NCBI GenBank assembly: GCA_902826795.1
Contig: CADEGD010000005.1
Span: 1-64,000, forward strand
From: an uncultured Acidobacteriota bacterium
GTDB lineage: Bacteria > Acidobacteriota > Blastocatellia > Pyrinomonadales > Pyrinomonadaceae
Length of the DNA stretch: 64,000 nt
Reading direction: 5' to 3'
The translations under genes and the position numbers were made by a program. The notes under the pieces are model-generated. The model had not been told where the DNA came from and ran no database searches. It saw nothing but the letters and a program-made list of their open reading frames with translations. This document shows, in pieces, positions 1 to 7,297 of this stretch (the first letter of the stretch is position 1; the number at the start of each line of letters is the position of its first letter).

Positions 1-1151
1 CGCTGACCTATTGGCGTACCGGCGAGCTTGCCGAGGCCAGAACGTGGCTGGAGGCGGCTCAAGGCCGCGAACTTGACACAAGAAACTTACACCGGCTTGC
101 GTCGATCGCTTACGAGATGTTGGTCAACGTAAGCGAACAAAAATACGGCGAGAACATTGGCCTTTACGACGCTCATGAAACGGCCTTCAGGAAATGGGCT
201 GACGACTGGATCGCGGCCAGCTTCTACATCAATGCCGCTGTCGGTTTTATGGAAAGCGACCGCACTCGGGACGCGATCGCTTGTCTCGAAGTCGCGGATT
301 TCCGTGCGGAAAGATCTTCCATGCATCTTCAGCACGCTTTCGTACAAAACGAGCTTGCTCTTGTTTACAGGTCGGAAGGCCGATATGAAAAAGCCCAGTT
401 CTACGTCGATCGGGGCATCGAGATATTTCGTCGTATCGGGGACCAAACCCGCGAGGGTATGTTGTGGGATACAAAAGCCTCGATCTCGCTGGCGCAAGGC
501 GATCTCGACGCCGCCGCTAAAACGATTAAGAAAGCGATCGACACATTAAAGGACGGCGAGAACAATGCATATCTTGCTGAAGCTTACACGACCGAGGCGA
601 AGATCTTTGTTTGGCAAGATGATTTCGCAAGCGGAGTCTTATCGCTTTTTGAGGCATCAAAGATCGCGGAAACGTATGCCGGACGCGAATTTGCTAAAAA
701 GCTGATCTCTCAGTTCGAAGCGGAATTGGACAAAAAGAATGCCGGCCAGAAAACTGCCGAGCGGCGATCGAACGGCTTGGAGGAAAATGCTCTAGAGTTG
801 ATCTTGCCGCCGAGCCTTGCCTCTCACAGCCGGTATCAGGCGATCCGGATCAATAACGATCACTTGCGTTGTGTTGGCATTGAGAACGGTTCACTCGTTA
901 TCTCAGTCGAATCGGCGGAGATCGGTCGTGGAGATCTTCTAGCGGTTTCCGAAAATGCTTCGGGAGAGATCAGTTGCGGATTTTACGATTTGGATTTCGG
1001 TGTGCTCTGTGTCGAAACCTGCAATTCGGACCCTCGACTATTCGACCCCAGCGATGTGACGATAGTAGGAAAAATCGTCGGGATTGTCAGTGAGCCAGAT
1101 CAGAACGGCCTTCGAAACGTAACGCCTATACCTGCCCGGTCTACTTTCTAA
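1..1151 (+). CDS. TPR protein with degenerate S24/LexA-like C-terminal domain (5' partial)
   Basis: The reading frame is open from base 3 upstream of the first internal ATG (117), so the gene begins outside the window. The visible 382 residues hold helical TPR-like repeats typical of protein-protein interaction scaffolds. Roughly the last 90 residues resemble the S24/LexA peptidase fold: alternating strands, a GIENG motif where LexA has GILDG, a RGDLLAV strand, and a closing VGKIVGIV strand. At the position of the S24 catalytic G-D-S-M the sequence reads N-D-H-L, and the catalytic lysine strand reads EISCGFYD, so the Ser-Lys dyad looks lost. I infer a regulator or sensor with a non-proteolytic S24-like tail. 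The N-terminal domain, possibly DNA-binding, is not visible. It converges on and slightly overlaps the next gene. Confidence 0.8.
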   Translation, partial: LTYWRTGELAEARTWLEAAQGRELDTRNLHRLASIAYEMLVNVSEQKYGENIGLYDAHETAFRKWADDWIAASFYINAAVGFMESDRTRDAIACLEVADFRAERSSMHLQHAFVQNELALVYRSEGRYEKAQFYVDRGIEIFRRIGDQTREGMLWDTKASISLAQGDLDAAAKTIKKAIDTLKDGENNAYLAEAYTTEAKIFVWQDDFASGVLSLFEASKIAETYAGREFAKKLISQFEAELDKKNAGQKTAERRSNGLEENALELILPPSLASHSRYQAIRINNDHLRCVGIENGSLVISVESAEIGRGDLLAVSENASGEISCGFYDLDFGVLCVETCNSDPRLFDPSDVTIVGKIVGIVSEPDQNGLRNVTPIPARSTF

Positions 1152-1953
1152 AGTCCTTGATATCCATTCCGAACTCGTCTTTTACATATTCTTCCTGAGC
1201 GGCGTTCACGCTCTTTAGATTCTCCAGCCGCCGGCGAGCTTTGATGATGTGCGTCTTTGTGCGTTCGGCCATTTGCTTCAGCAAGTCTCTACCCTCGGCC
1301 ATCTCGGCTTTCACCTTCATTCGCAGTTCGTGAAGTTCCGACGCCTCGGCCTCGGCTTTTTCTATGTCGATCTCTGCAAACCGCTTCCTGATCTGATAGA
1401 TCTGTCTCACCGCTCGGACCCAATCGTCACCGATCGATTCGCCTTTGACTGAATCGGGACTATTCTTCAGATCCTCGATCATCTTGTCGAGCTTCTTCTG
1501 ATCACCCGATGAATAGGCGACGTTAAGCTCGGCCATAAGTCCGTGACGCCGTTCTTTTTCGTTTTCGTCGAGCGCGAGGTCGGGGTGAATCGCCCTGGCG
1601 AGATTATGGTAAGCCTTCTTCGCCTCAACCGTCGGGACGTACTCCTCCGCGTCATGAGCCGCATCGGCCCGGGCGGCTGATTCCTCGGCACGTCTTCTCA
1701 GTTCCTCGACCCGCTTCTTGATCTCTTCATCGTCAGGTACGAGCTTGAGTTCCTCCTCGGCGATCTCGGCTTCGATCTCGTCGAAATCCGCATAGAGTCT
1801 CGCAACGTCCATTGAATATCGCGCCTCAAACTGCTCCAACTCGGCGCGGAGGTCGGCCATCTCCTCTTCCCGATCGGCAAGCTTATCCTTCAGCCGTTCG
1901 AGAATGCGGCGCTTCTTGTTCAGTTCAATTTCTTCGGGGGCGAGGTCGATCAT
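1141..1953 (-). CDS. J-domain-like coiled-coil protein
   Basis: This 270-residue, highly charged protein has long Glu/Arg/Lys-rich heptad stretches at both ends (about residues 8-100 and 195-250) flanking a short J-domain-like core. The core at about residues 114-160 carries HPD at 123-125, the triad that stimulates Hsp70 ATPase activity in DnaJ-family proteins, followed by an R-x-x-x-x-x-L-N-x-A-Y helix. There is no Gly/Phe region and no zinc-finger domain, so it is not a canonical DnaJ; a specialised co-chaperone or scaffold is likely. Its ATG overlaps the stop of the upstream deacetylase gene by four bases, implying translational coupling. Its 3' end overlaps the convergent TPR gene by 11 bases. 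Confidence 0.75.
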   Translation of the reverse strand: MIDLAPEEIELNKKRRILERLKDKLADREEEMADLRAELEQFEARYSMDVARLYADFDEIEAEIAEEELKLVPDDEEIKKRVEELRRRAEESAARADAAHDAEEYVPTVEAKKAYHNLARAIHPDLALDENEKERRHGLMAELNVAYSSGDQKKLDKMIEDLKNSPDSVKGESIGDDWVRAVRQIYQIRKRFAEIDIEKAEAEASELHELRMKVKAEMAEGRDLLKQMAERTKTHIIKARRRLENLKSVNAAQEEYVKDEFGMDIKDFRK

Positions 1954-2681
1954 GAATAGAGGTTCATCGGCAGTGTAAGCAGTTCGATAGGGTCGTAAAC
2001 ATTCAAAGCTTCGCGGACGAAAAAGGGTTCGCCGGCCTCGACGCCTATAAGCGATCCGAAATATCGCGAACGGTTTTCGAGTTCTTCTAGAAAGCGTTTG
2101 TCCGTAAGGCGCGTTTCCGGCTCGGTCGATTCGGGATTGTGAAACTGTGAAGCATGAGCACGAATCGCGGCCATCTTTTCTTCCAAGAACTCAGAAATAT
2201 CAACGACGAACGAAGGCTCAACGCGACGTGAGAAGATGTTGTGCGCGACCTTCGGAACGGGAATCACATCGTCCCCAGAGTTGGGATCGTAATTTCGCAT
2301 ACTCGACAGCCGCGCGGCCTCGCGAACGAGCCGCGCAATATGGTCGTGATCTGGATGCGGATCGTCGATCTGATGTGTGAGTATGACTTTCGGTTTAAAT
2401 CGGCGAAACGCCTGAACCATCGCCGTCCGAGATGCGTCATCGACAAACACATGTCCGTCGGCAAGGCCCAGGTTTTCGCGGATATCAAGTTTGAGTATTT
2501 TCGCCGCAGCCTCCGCCTCTTTCGCTCGGCCTTCGACCGTTCCACGCGTGCCCATCTCACCGCGGGTCACATCTAGCCCGCCGGTCTTGTAACCAAGGCT
2601 CTTCATCCGCAGCATGGTTCCGCCGACCGTAAGTTCGAGGTCGTCTGGGTGCGCGAAAACGGCGAGTATATCCACTTCCAT
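1950..2681 (-). CDS. bshB1: PIG-L family deacetylase, BshB1-like
   Basis: This 243-residue LmbE/PIG-L enzyme shows the zinc-binding motif AHPDD near the N-terminus, then D-x-T-x-G-E-x-G-T-R-G and an R-x-x-E-A-x-x-A-A-x-x-L segment, then NLGLADG, the arrangement of BshB1. It also has the downstream HPDHDHIARL histidine cluster. BshB1 enzymes hydrolyse N-acetylglucosaminyl-malate to glucosaminyl-malate in bacillithiol synthesis; other PIG-L members act on related sugar amides, so the exact substrate is inferred. The gene is first in a two-gene operon with the J-domain gene (ATGA overlap). Its promoter region lies close to a long inverted repeat. Confidence 0.8.
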   Translation of the reverse strand: MEVDILAVFAHPDDLELTVGGTMLRMKSLGYKTGGLDVTRGEMGTRGTVEGRAKEAEAAAKILKLDIRENLGLADGHVFVDDASRTAMVQAFRRFKPKVILTHQIDDPHPDHDHIARLVREAARLSSMRNYDPNSGDDVIPVPKVAHNIFSRRVEPSFVVDISEFLEEKMAAIRAHASQFHNPESTEPETRLTDKRFLEELENRSRYFGSLIGVEAGEPFFVREALNVYDPIELLTLPMNLYS

Positions 2682-2700
2682 TGATTTGGATTTTCGGGGA

Positions 2701-2780
2701 ATTCTAACAGGATGTACAGGATAAACAGGATGATTGTTCGGTTTCTGGCATCCTGCATATCCTGTTCATCCTGTTAGAAT
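2701..2780. repeat. Long imperfect inverted repeat made of ACAGGAT units
   Basis: Two 32-base arms (2701-2732 and 2749-2780) are reverse complements with three mismatches, around a 16-base loop. Each arm contains three spaced copies of ACAGGAT or its complement. It sits between the divergent deacetylase and MBL genes, ends six bases before the MBL start codon, and would form a strong hairpin or cruciform. It looks like a dispersed palindromic intergenic element. The same CCTGTTCATC core recurs in a second inverted repeat at 26229-26294. Confidence 0.85.
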
Positions 2781-2786
2781 CATGAT

Positions 2787-3539
2787 ATGAAACTCATCGT
2801 TCTCGGCTCGGGATCATCAGTCCCGCATCCGACGCGGTCGAGTTCGGGCTACTGGCTGGACACCGCAGGCGGAAGCATTCTGCTAGATTGCTCGGCTTCG
2901 GCGATCCATCGGATAGCTCAGGAAGAATGCGACTGGGCGAATCTGGACGCGATCTGGATCTCGCATTTTCACCTCGATCATTGCGGTGGCCTCGCGCCGT
3001 TTCTGTTCGGAACGAAGTACGCTCCGACTACTCGATCTAGAACAAAGCCGATGCGGATCTTCGGCCCGTCGGGCTTGAAGAACTTGATCGCTGCGTTCGA
3101 TTCGGCCTACGATTACGGCCTGCTCGAACAGCCTTTTCCATGTGAGGTTATCGAGGTCGAGCCGGGGAAAGAATTCAATCTATCCGAAGGCGTAACGGCA
3201 AAAACATTTTCGACTCCACACACCGACGAAAGCTGTGCGATCCGCATCGATGACGTATCAGGCTCGATCGTGTTCTCCGCCGATACGGGCTATTCAACTA
3301 ACCTCGGCGCCTTCGCCCGCGGTGTCGACCTGCTGCTGATCGAGTGTTCGTTTTTCGCAGATAAGCCGGTCGAGATCCATTTGAACCTTGCCGACATAGA
3401 GCAGATCGCCCGCTTTGCGAAGCCAAAGAAGATCGTCCTAACACACCTTTACCCCGAATGGGATGCCCGTCGACCGCCTACCGAGATGGGCGGGATTGAG
3501 GCGGCTCTGGCCTTCGACGGTATGGTACTTTCAACTTAG
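2787..3539 (+). CDS. MBL-fold metallo-hydrolase (RNase Z-like)
   Basis: The 250-residue protein opens with a beta-strand and VLGSGSSVPHP, typical of RNase Z/ElaC-like metallo-beta-lactamases, and has the zinc motif HFHLDH at residues 60-65. Further probable metal ligands lie in STPHTDES, FSADTGYS and LTHLYP. It is shorter than true tRNase Z (about 300 residues) and I see no flexible exosite arm, so it may be an RNase Z-like phosphodiesterase rather than the tRNA 3' processing enzyme. No clear Shine-Dalgarno precedes the ATG, because the leader is occupied by the inverted repeat ending at 2780. Confidence 0.85.
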   Translation: MKLIVLGSGSSVPHPTRSSSGYWLDTAGGSILLDCSASAIHRIAQEECDWANLDAIWISHFHLDHCGGLAPFLFGTKYAPTTRSRTKPMRIFGPSGLKNLIAAFDSAYDYGLLEQPFPCEVIEVEPGKEFNLSEGVTAKTFSTPHTDESCAIRIDDVSGSIVFSADTGYSTNLGAFARGVDLLLIECSFFADKPVEIHLNLADIEQIARFAKPKKIVLTHLYPEWDARRPPTEMGGIEAALAFDGMVLST

Positions 3540-3580
3540 TTGTGAGTACATTGCCTTTGCTGCCGCGGCGTTACCGTCTC

Positions 3581-3604
3581 GGCCCGCTGGCACACACGCG
3601 GGCT
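3581..3604. repeat. GC-rich palindrome in intergenic region
   Basis: GCCCGC (3582-3587) pairs with GCGGGC (3598-3603) around a ten-base loop just after the MBL gene. It has no T-tract, so it is not an obvious intrinsic terminator; it may be a REP-like palindrome. Confidence 0.5.
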
Positions 3605-3644
3605 AACGCAACCGGTCAAACCGCTTGGGCCCGATAGAAAATTC

Positions 3645-3674
3645 TTGACACGTTTGTTGTATTTGTGGGATTCT
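3645..3674 (+). promoter_or_regulatory. Probable sigma-70 promoter of the 3.7-4.0 kb non-coding region
   Basis: A perfect TTGACA lies at 3645-3650, with a weak -10 match GATTCT at 3669-3674 (18-base spacing) in an A/T-richer stretch. No coding region follows on this strand before 4006. The next notable element is a boxA-like TCTTTGACAA at 3701-3710. Confidence 0.5.
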
Positions 3675-3698
3675 AGGTTACGGCGAGTTTCCCTCGCT

Positions 3699-3990
3699 GG
3701 TCTTTGACAATTGAAGGATCTTATTAACCGGTAAAGTCCGGCGTCTTAGATCACGTAGTGAACGATTACTTAATGTGGGACATGAGACTGAAACCCTTAA
3801 ATCTTAGATCGTGTTCCAAATGGAACAAAAGTACAGGGGTAAAATGGAACGGAACAAGTCGCTTAAGCTGTCTCGTAAGCACCGTCCATAAGTTGTAGAT
3901 CGTGATTCAAATGAATCAGATCCTGTGTCTTATGCAAATGAAACAGGGCCTGACTTTCAGACTATACGCCCGACAAGTGGAGATGGCCGG
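3699..3990 (+). ncRNA. Candidate structured non-coding RNA / rRNA-type leader
   Basis: The stretch between the MBL gene and the convergent gene at 4007 has no convincing coding frame. It begins with GGTCTTTGACAATTGAA, resembling the boxA antitermination element of rRNA leaders. It then carries three modules in which TAGATC (3747, 3805, 3896) is followed by a small hairpin: TCAC-gta-GTGA, GTTCCA-aa-TGGAAC (3813-3826) and GATTCA-aa-TGAATC (3904-3917). The last two share loop and flank but differ in the stem with both sides changed. No 16S or 23S sequence follows, so it is either an independent RNA or a displaced rRNA leader. The call rests on structure alone. Confidence 0.35.
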
Positions 3991-4006
3991 ACTTACGCTC
4001 AATAGG

Positions 4007-4432
4007 TTAGGAGGTCACGTTTCGCTTCGCCATCGCCATGAGTTCCTCAGGCATCCATTTAGAGAGATTCTTTTCTTCGGCTTCGGCGATGGATTTGCCG
4101 CGGTTTCGCCATTCTTTGGTAGGGTCATCTTCGCGGCCGGATTCTTTCGGATAGTTCTCGACCTGTTCGAGGCTGATGATAATGCCGTGGATCACGTCGT
4201 TCCAATCTTCATTCTGAATGCCGCGGAGCGTGACCGGCAGGCCGGCCGTCCAATCCTCTTCGGGAACGACGTTGTCGTATTCTGGAATCGTCAGATACGC
4301 GGTCTCGGGAAACGGCCTGCCGCTAAACTCACTCAATAGTTGCGGCTTGATCGAATCGACCGGTCCGCTCGGACTCGTTGAACGCAATTCCATTGCGCGC
4401 TTGAAGATATCGGTAACTGTCGGGCTGCTCAT
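4007..4432 (-). CDS. Hypothetical protein
   Basis: I do not recognise this 141-residue protein. It is acidic and probably soluble, has no signal peptide or membrane segment, and is rich in Pro, Glu and Trp, with segments such as EDWTAGLPVTLRG and EDWNDVIHGIIISLEQ followed by a charged C-terminal helix. This frame was preferred over the overlapping plus-strand frame because its composition is that of a normal soluble protein, while the other is Phe/Arg-rich and lacks organisation. Neighbouring genes give no functional hint. Confidence 0.6.
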   Translation of the reverse strand: MSSPTVTDIFKRAMELRSTSPSGPVDSIKPQLLSEFSGRPFPETAYLTIPEYDNVVPEEDWTAGLPVTLRGIQNEDWNDVIHGIIISLEQVENYPKESGREDDPTKEWRNRGKSIAEAEEKNLSKWMPEELMAMAKRNVTS

Positions 4433-4512
4433 GATGACGTTAGACGAAAGGTTAGCATAATTTTCACTTTTCTACAGTGGATAGTGACAAGTTGATAGTA
4501 GATAGTTTCGTT

Positions 4513-5010
4513 ATGAACCGATTTCTTTATCAAACACACTTGATACTTGGTGCGGTCGTTTCTATACCGCTGCTGGCATGGGCATTAAGCGGATTTCTTT
4601 ACGCTCTGCCGAATACGGTCGAGGGCGGAACGGTCGAGAAGATCGATGCGATGCGAGTTAAGGTGACTCCGGCGGAGGCGATGGCGAGGGCTAATGAGCT
4701 CACCGGAAAAACGCTGCCGACAACCGCGCTGACGCTGTTGATGAAAGACGGACGGCCGCAATATCAGTCGATCGGCGGGCTCGGGGCGGATTCGATCTTT
4801 ATCGATGCCGAAACAGGCGAGGCGGCATTCTCAAAACCGCCCACTTTGAAAACACAATTCTTTCGCGAAGCTCACTTTTACTTTTTTGCGGGCGGCTGGC
4901 AAGTAACGCTGCTGCTGATCTTCTCGGCCCTCGCGACCTTGTCGGCACTTACCGGAATCTATCTCAACATCGTTCATTGGGGACGGATTCTGCGAAAGCG
5001 GTCTGAATGA
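4513..5010 (+). CDS. PepSY-domain membrane protein
   Basis: A 165-residue protein starting at the ATG at 4513; an in-frame ATG at 4477 would add 12 hydrophilic residues before the membrane segment and is less likely. It has an N-terminal transmembrane helix (about 5-30), a periplasmic PepSY-like segment with the characteristic FIDAETGEA, and a C-terminal hydrophobic helix before HWGRILRKRSE. It resembles one half of the larger PepSY-associated TM proteins linked to iron or redox systems. The next gene, a thioredoxin-like protein, overlaps or closely follows, suggesting a shared redox or envelope role. Confidence 0.7.
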   Translation: MNRFLYQTHLILGAVVSIPLLAWALSGFLYALPNTVEGGTVEKIDAMRVKVTPAEAMARANELTGKTLPTTALTLLMKDGRPQYQSIGGLGADSIFIDAETGEAAFSKPPTLKTQFFREAHFYFFAGGWQVTLLLIFSALATLSALTGIYLNIVHWGRILRKRSE

Positions 5011-5063
5011 GCAACGAACTTTTTCCTTGTCATTGCCCATCTCAACACTTAACCTTTAAATCG

Positions 5064-5714
5064 ATGAGATATATTTTCGCATTCATTCTCACGCTCTCTC
5101 TCACGTGCGTCGTTCTTGCCCAGACCGAGCAGGCTCCGATCACCGAAAAGGCGCTTGTTTACAAAGACTGGACGCTCAAGAACGTCAAGGGCGGCGGCGA
5201 GACGAATCTTCGCTCGTTCGCGAAGGGCAAAAAGCTTGTGATGGTGGTCTATTGGGCCCCGTGGTGCCCGAACTGGCGTCACGACCTTGCCTTTGTTCAA
5301 AGCCTTCACGACAAATATGCAGCATCGGGATTGGCGGTGATCGGCGTCGGCGAATACGATCCGGTCGATAAGATGAAGGCGCACATCGAGCAGTACAAGC
5401 TGACGTTTCCAATGGTTTACGAATCTGATAACCAGTCGGCTCGATTGACGTCGAATCACTACATGCTACGCACCGAGGCCGGGGACAAGCGAAAGTGGGG
5501 AACGCCGTGGTATGTGCTGCTCGACCCTTCGACGCTGACACGTTCCGGAGACGTGCTGACCGAGAAAACTACGTTGGTGAATGGCGAGTTGATCAGGCCT
5601 GACGCGGAAAAGTACATCCGCGAAAAGCTGGGATTAGCCGCGAGTGCTGCCGCGATCGGAACTTCGTCAAAACCGATCGAGAATGCGATCCTACCAAAAA
5701 GGTTGCGAACCTGA
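5064..5714 (+). CDS. Exported thioredoxin-like (TlpA-type) protein with a CPNW site
   Basis: Start chosen at 5064 because it opens directly with a signal peptide (MRYIFAFILTLSLTCVVLAQ); an upstream in-frame ATG at 5007 would bury it behind 19 residues. The mature protein has a thioredoxin fold: VVYWAPWCPNW around residues 61-71, then a VIGVGEYD strand, and a cis-Pro-like GTPWYVLLD segment. The usual C-x-x-C is C-P-N-W, leaving one active-site cysteine, so it is unlikely to be an ordinary dithiol reductase; a peroxidase-like, binding or monothiol role is possible. It follows the PepSY gene closely. Confidence 0.75.
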   Translation: MRYIFAFILTLSLTCVVLAQTEQAPITEKALVYKDWTLKNVKGGGETNLRSFAKGKKLVMVVYWAPWCPNWRHDLAFVQSLHDKYAASGLAVIGVGEYDPVDKMKAHIEQYKLTFPMVYESDNQSARLTSNHYMLRTEAGDKRKWGTPWYVLLDPSTLTRSGDVLTEKTTLVNGELIRPDAEKYIREKLGLAASAAAIGTSSKPIENAILPKRLRT

Positions 5715-5721
5715 CTAAGCC

Positions 5722-6561
5722 CTAACGCAGGATCTGCGTAACCTTTCCGTTGTAAAAATAGATCGTGCCCTTACCCGTGTAGGTCCAAACTTCGGTCGTT
5801 CCGTTTACAGATGTCGAGGATCTCTTATTTGAAGGAGCTCCCCACGAACTCTGCGCAACCTCCGCCGGCGTCATCCCCACTGCCGGATCGCGATTGCCGG
5901 CCGACGTCGAGGCCGGGCGATTGGGGGTAGTGGTCGTCGACGTATTAGATATCGTCCGTGTAGGAACTGTCGTGGCCGCTGTCGTCGTGGAAGCGGCCCG
6001 GACCGGAGCGGGGCGTCCGCCGATCATCGGCCCCGGCAAAACCGCCAGCGTGTCGTTCAATTTCAACGCAACCTCACGCAGCGGATCTTTCGCGGCGACG
6101 AACTTTCCCGCGATCGCGCTGTCTTCAGCTTCGGCCGCCAGCGTGCTGATACCCTGGATCTTTGACAAATACTGAGCCAATTGCGGTTTCGTCCGGAAAT
6201 CGGATTCGAGAGTGACGAGGGCGGTCCTTAACGCAGCGAAAGCAGAAATGACATTTTTTCTGTTTTTTTCGTGTTCGGCGAGTTTCTGGCCCGTCAAACG
6301 CCGAGACGCCGCGTCGCGATCCATCGCCTCTAGCGTAACGGCGATCGGTCCGATCTTGTCTACGAATACATTCACGTTGTGAAGCTGATTCGAAACCTGC
6401 TGCTTTGCGGCTGAAACAACGGCATTGGTAGGAGTATTTCTTACCGGAGTCGGCTTGGGGGTAGCCTTTGGCGTGGGCCTTCGCGTTCTCTGCGCTTCGG
6501 TCGTAACTGCAAACATCGAGAGAGCAAGAACAGAAAGTGCTGTTATTCGAATGATTCTCAT
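5722..6561 (-). CDS. Exported protein with Thr/Pro-rich linkers and a BamE/SmpA-like C-terminus
   Basis: A 279-residue protein with a signal peptide (about 1-23), a Pro/Thr/Arg-rich linker, a helical middle, a Thr/Ser/Ala-rich low-complexity stretch (about 185-225), and a final 50 residues reading VGMTPAEVAQSSWGAP...EVWTYTGKGTIYFYNGKV. That tail matches the small alpha/beta repeat of SmpA/OmlA (BamE-like) domains, which contain a G-M-T-x-x-E-V helix and a W-x-Y-x-x-x-x-x-Y-F strand pair. It is probably periplasmic. The specific role is unknown. It is divergent from lipB. Confidence 0.65.
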   Translation of the reverse strand: MRIIRITALSVLALSMFAVTTEAQRTRRPTPKATPKPTPVRNTPTNAVVSAAKQQVSNQLHNVNVFVDKIGPIAVTLEAMDRDAASRRLTGQKLAEHEKNRKNVISAFAALRTALVTLESDFRTKPQLAQYLSKIQGISTLAAEAEDSAIAGKFVAAKDPLREVALKLNDTLAVLPGPMIGGRPAPVRAASTTTAATTVPTRTISNTSTTTTPNRPASTSAGNRDPAVGMTPAEVAQSSWGAPSNKRSSTSVNGTTEVWTYTGKGTIYFYNGKVTQILR

Positions 6562-6613
6562 AGATCTTGGCCTGATTTTTATAAGCTGTTCGGAAATTCT
6601 ATCATATCTATAG

Positions 6614-7297
6614 ATGCAAAAAAGGGAGTTAGAAGTTCGACGCCTCGGACGGGTAGCTTACGCCGACGCTCTCTTCCTGCAGAAAGAGCTTGAGGCCGAG
6701 GTGATCGAAAATCGGACGGAAGACTATCTTTTGCTGCTCGAACATCCGCACACGTTCACTATCGGGCGACGCTCGAAAGAAACGGGAGTTCTCGCTACTG
6801 CCGAAGTTCTAAAGAACCTCGGCATCGAAGTTTTCGAGACGAACCGCGGCGGCAAGGTGACCTATCACGGTCTCGGACAACTAGTTGGATACCCGATCTA
6901 CTCGCTTTCGCCCGACCGGGAAGACGTTCACAAATACGTACGCGATCTCGAGGAAGTCTTGATTTTAACGCTCGCAGATTTCGGGATCGACGCCTTCCGG
7001 ATTGAAGGACTGACCGGTGTACACACTACCGAAGGAAAGGTTGCCGCGATCGGCGTCCATATCAAGCGTTGGGTTACGACGCATGGTTTTGCCTTGAACG
7101 TAAACACCGATCTGAGCTACTACAACTGGATAATCGCTTGTGAAGGTGAGCCGGTTACTTCGATGGAAAAACTTTTGGGCCGGGAAATTGCTTTATCTGA
7201 TGTCGAAGATCGGATCGTCAAGAACTTTGAAACCGTATTCGCGACGACCCGTAAGTTAGCTGAGGTCGCGACTATCTATTCTTGGGGGGAAACATGA
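6614..7297 (+). CDS. lipB: Octanoyl-[acyl-carrier-protein]:protein octanoyltransferase LipB
   Basis: The 227-residue enzyme transfers octanoate from ACP to lipoyl domains in de novo lipoate synthesis. It shows the signature R-G-G-K-V-T-Y-H-G-x-G-Q-L-V-G-Y-P (78-94), the catalytic lysine in GKVAAIGVHI (K142), THGFALNV, and the acyl-thioester cysteine C176 in IIACEG (the family usually has PCG). Length is normal. Its stop overlaps the start of the next lipoprotein gene (ATGA), so the two are probably co-translated. No lipA is visible nearby. Confidence 0.93.
   Translation: MQKRELEVRRLGRVAYADALFLQKELEAEVIENRTEDYLLLLEHPHTFTIGRRSKETGVLATAEVLKNLGIEVFETNRGGKVTYHGLGQLVGYPIYSLSPDREDVHKYVRDLEEVLILTLADFGIDAFRIEGLTGVHTTEGKVAAIGVHIKRWVTTHGFALNVNTDLSYYNWIIACEGEPVTSMEKLLGREIALSDVEDRIVKNFETVFATTRKLAEVATIYSWGET

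Noticed and set aside
3640-4006. RNase P RNA or part of an rRNA operon
   Set aside because: A short AAAGTCCGG string recalls RNase P, and the boxA motif recalls rRNA leaders, but no other conserved element of either RNA is present.
3902-4339. Plus-strand reading frame of 145 codons
   Set aside because: It overlaps the more protein-like minus-strand gene at 4007-4432, has an Arg/Phe-rich unorganised composition, and includes the non-coding hairpin region.
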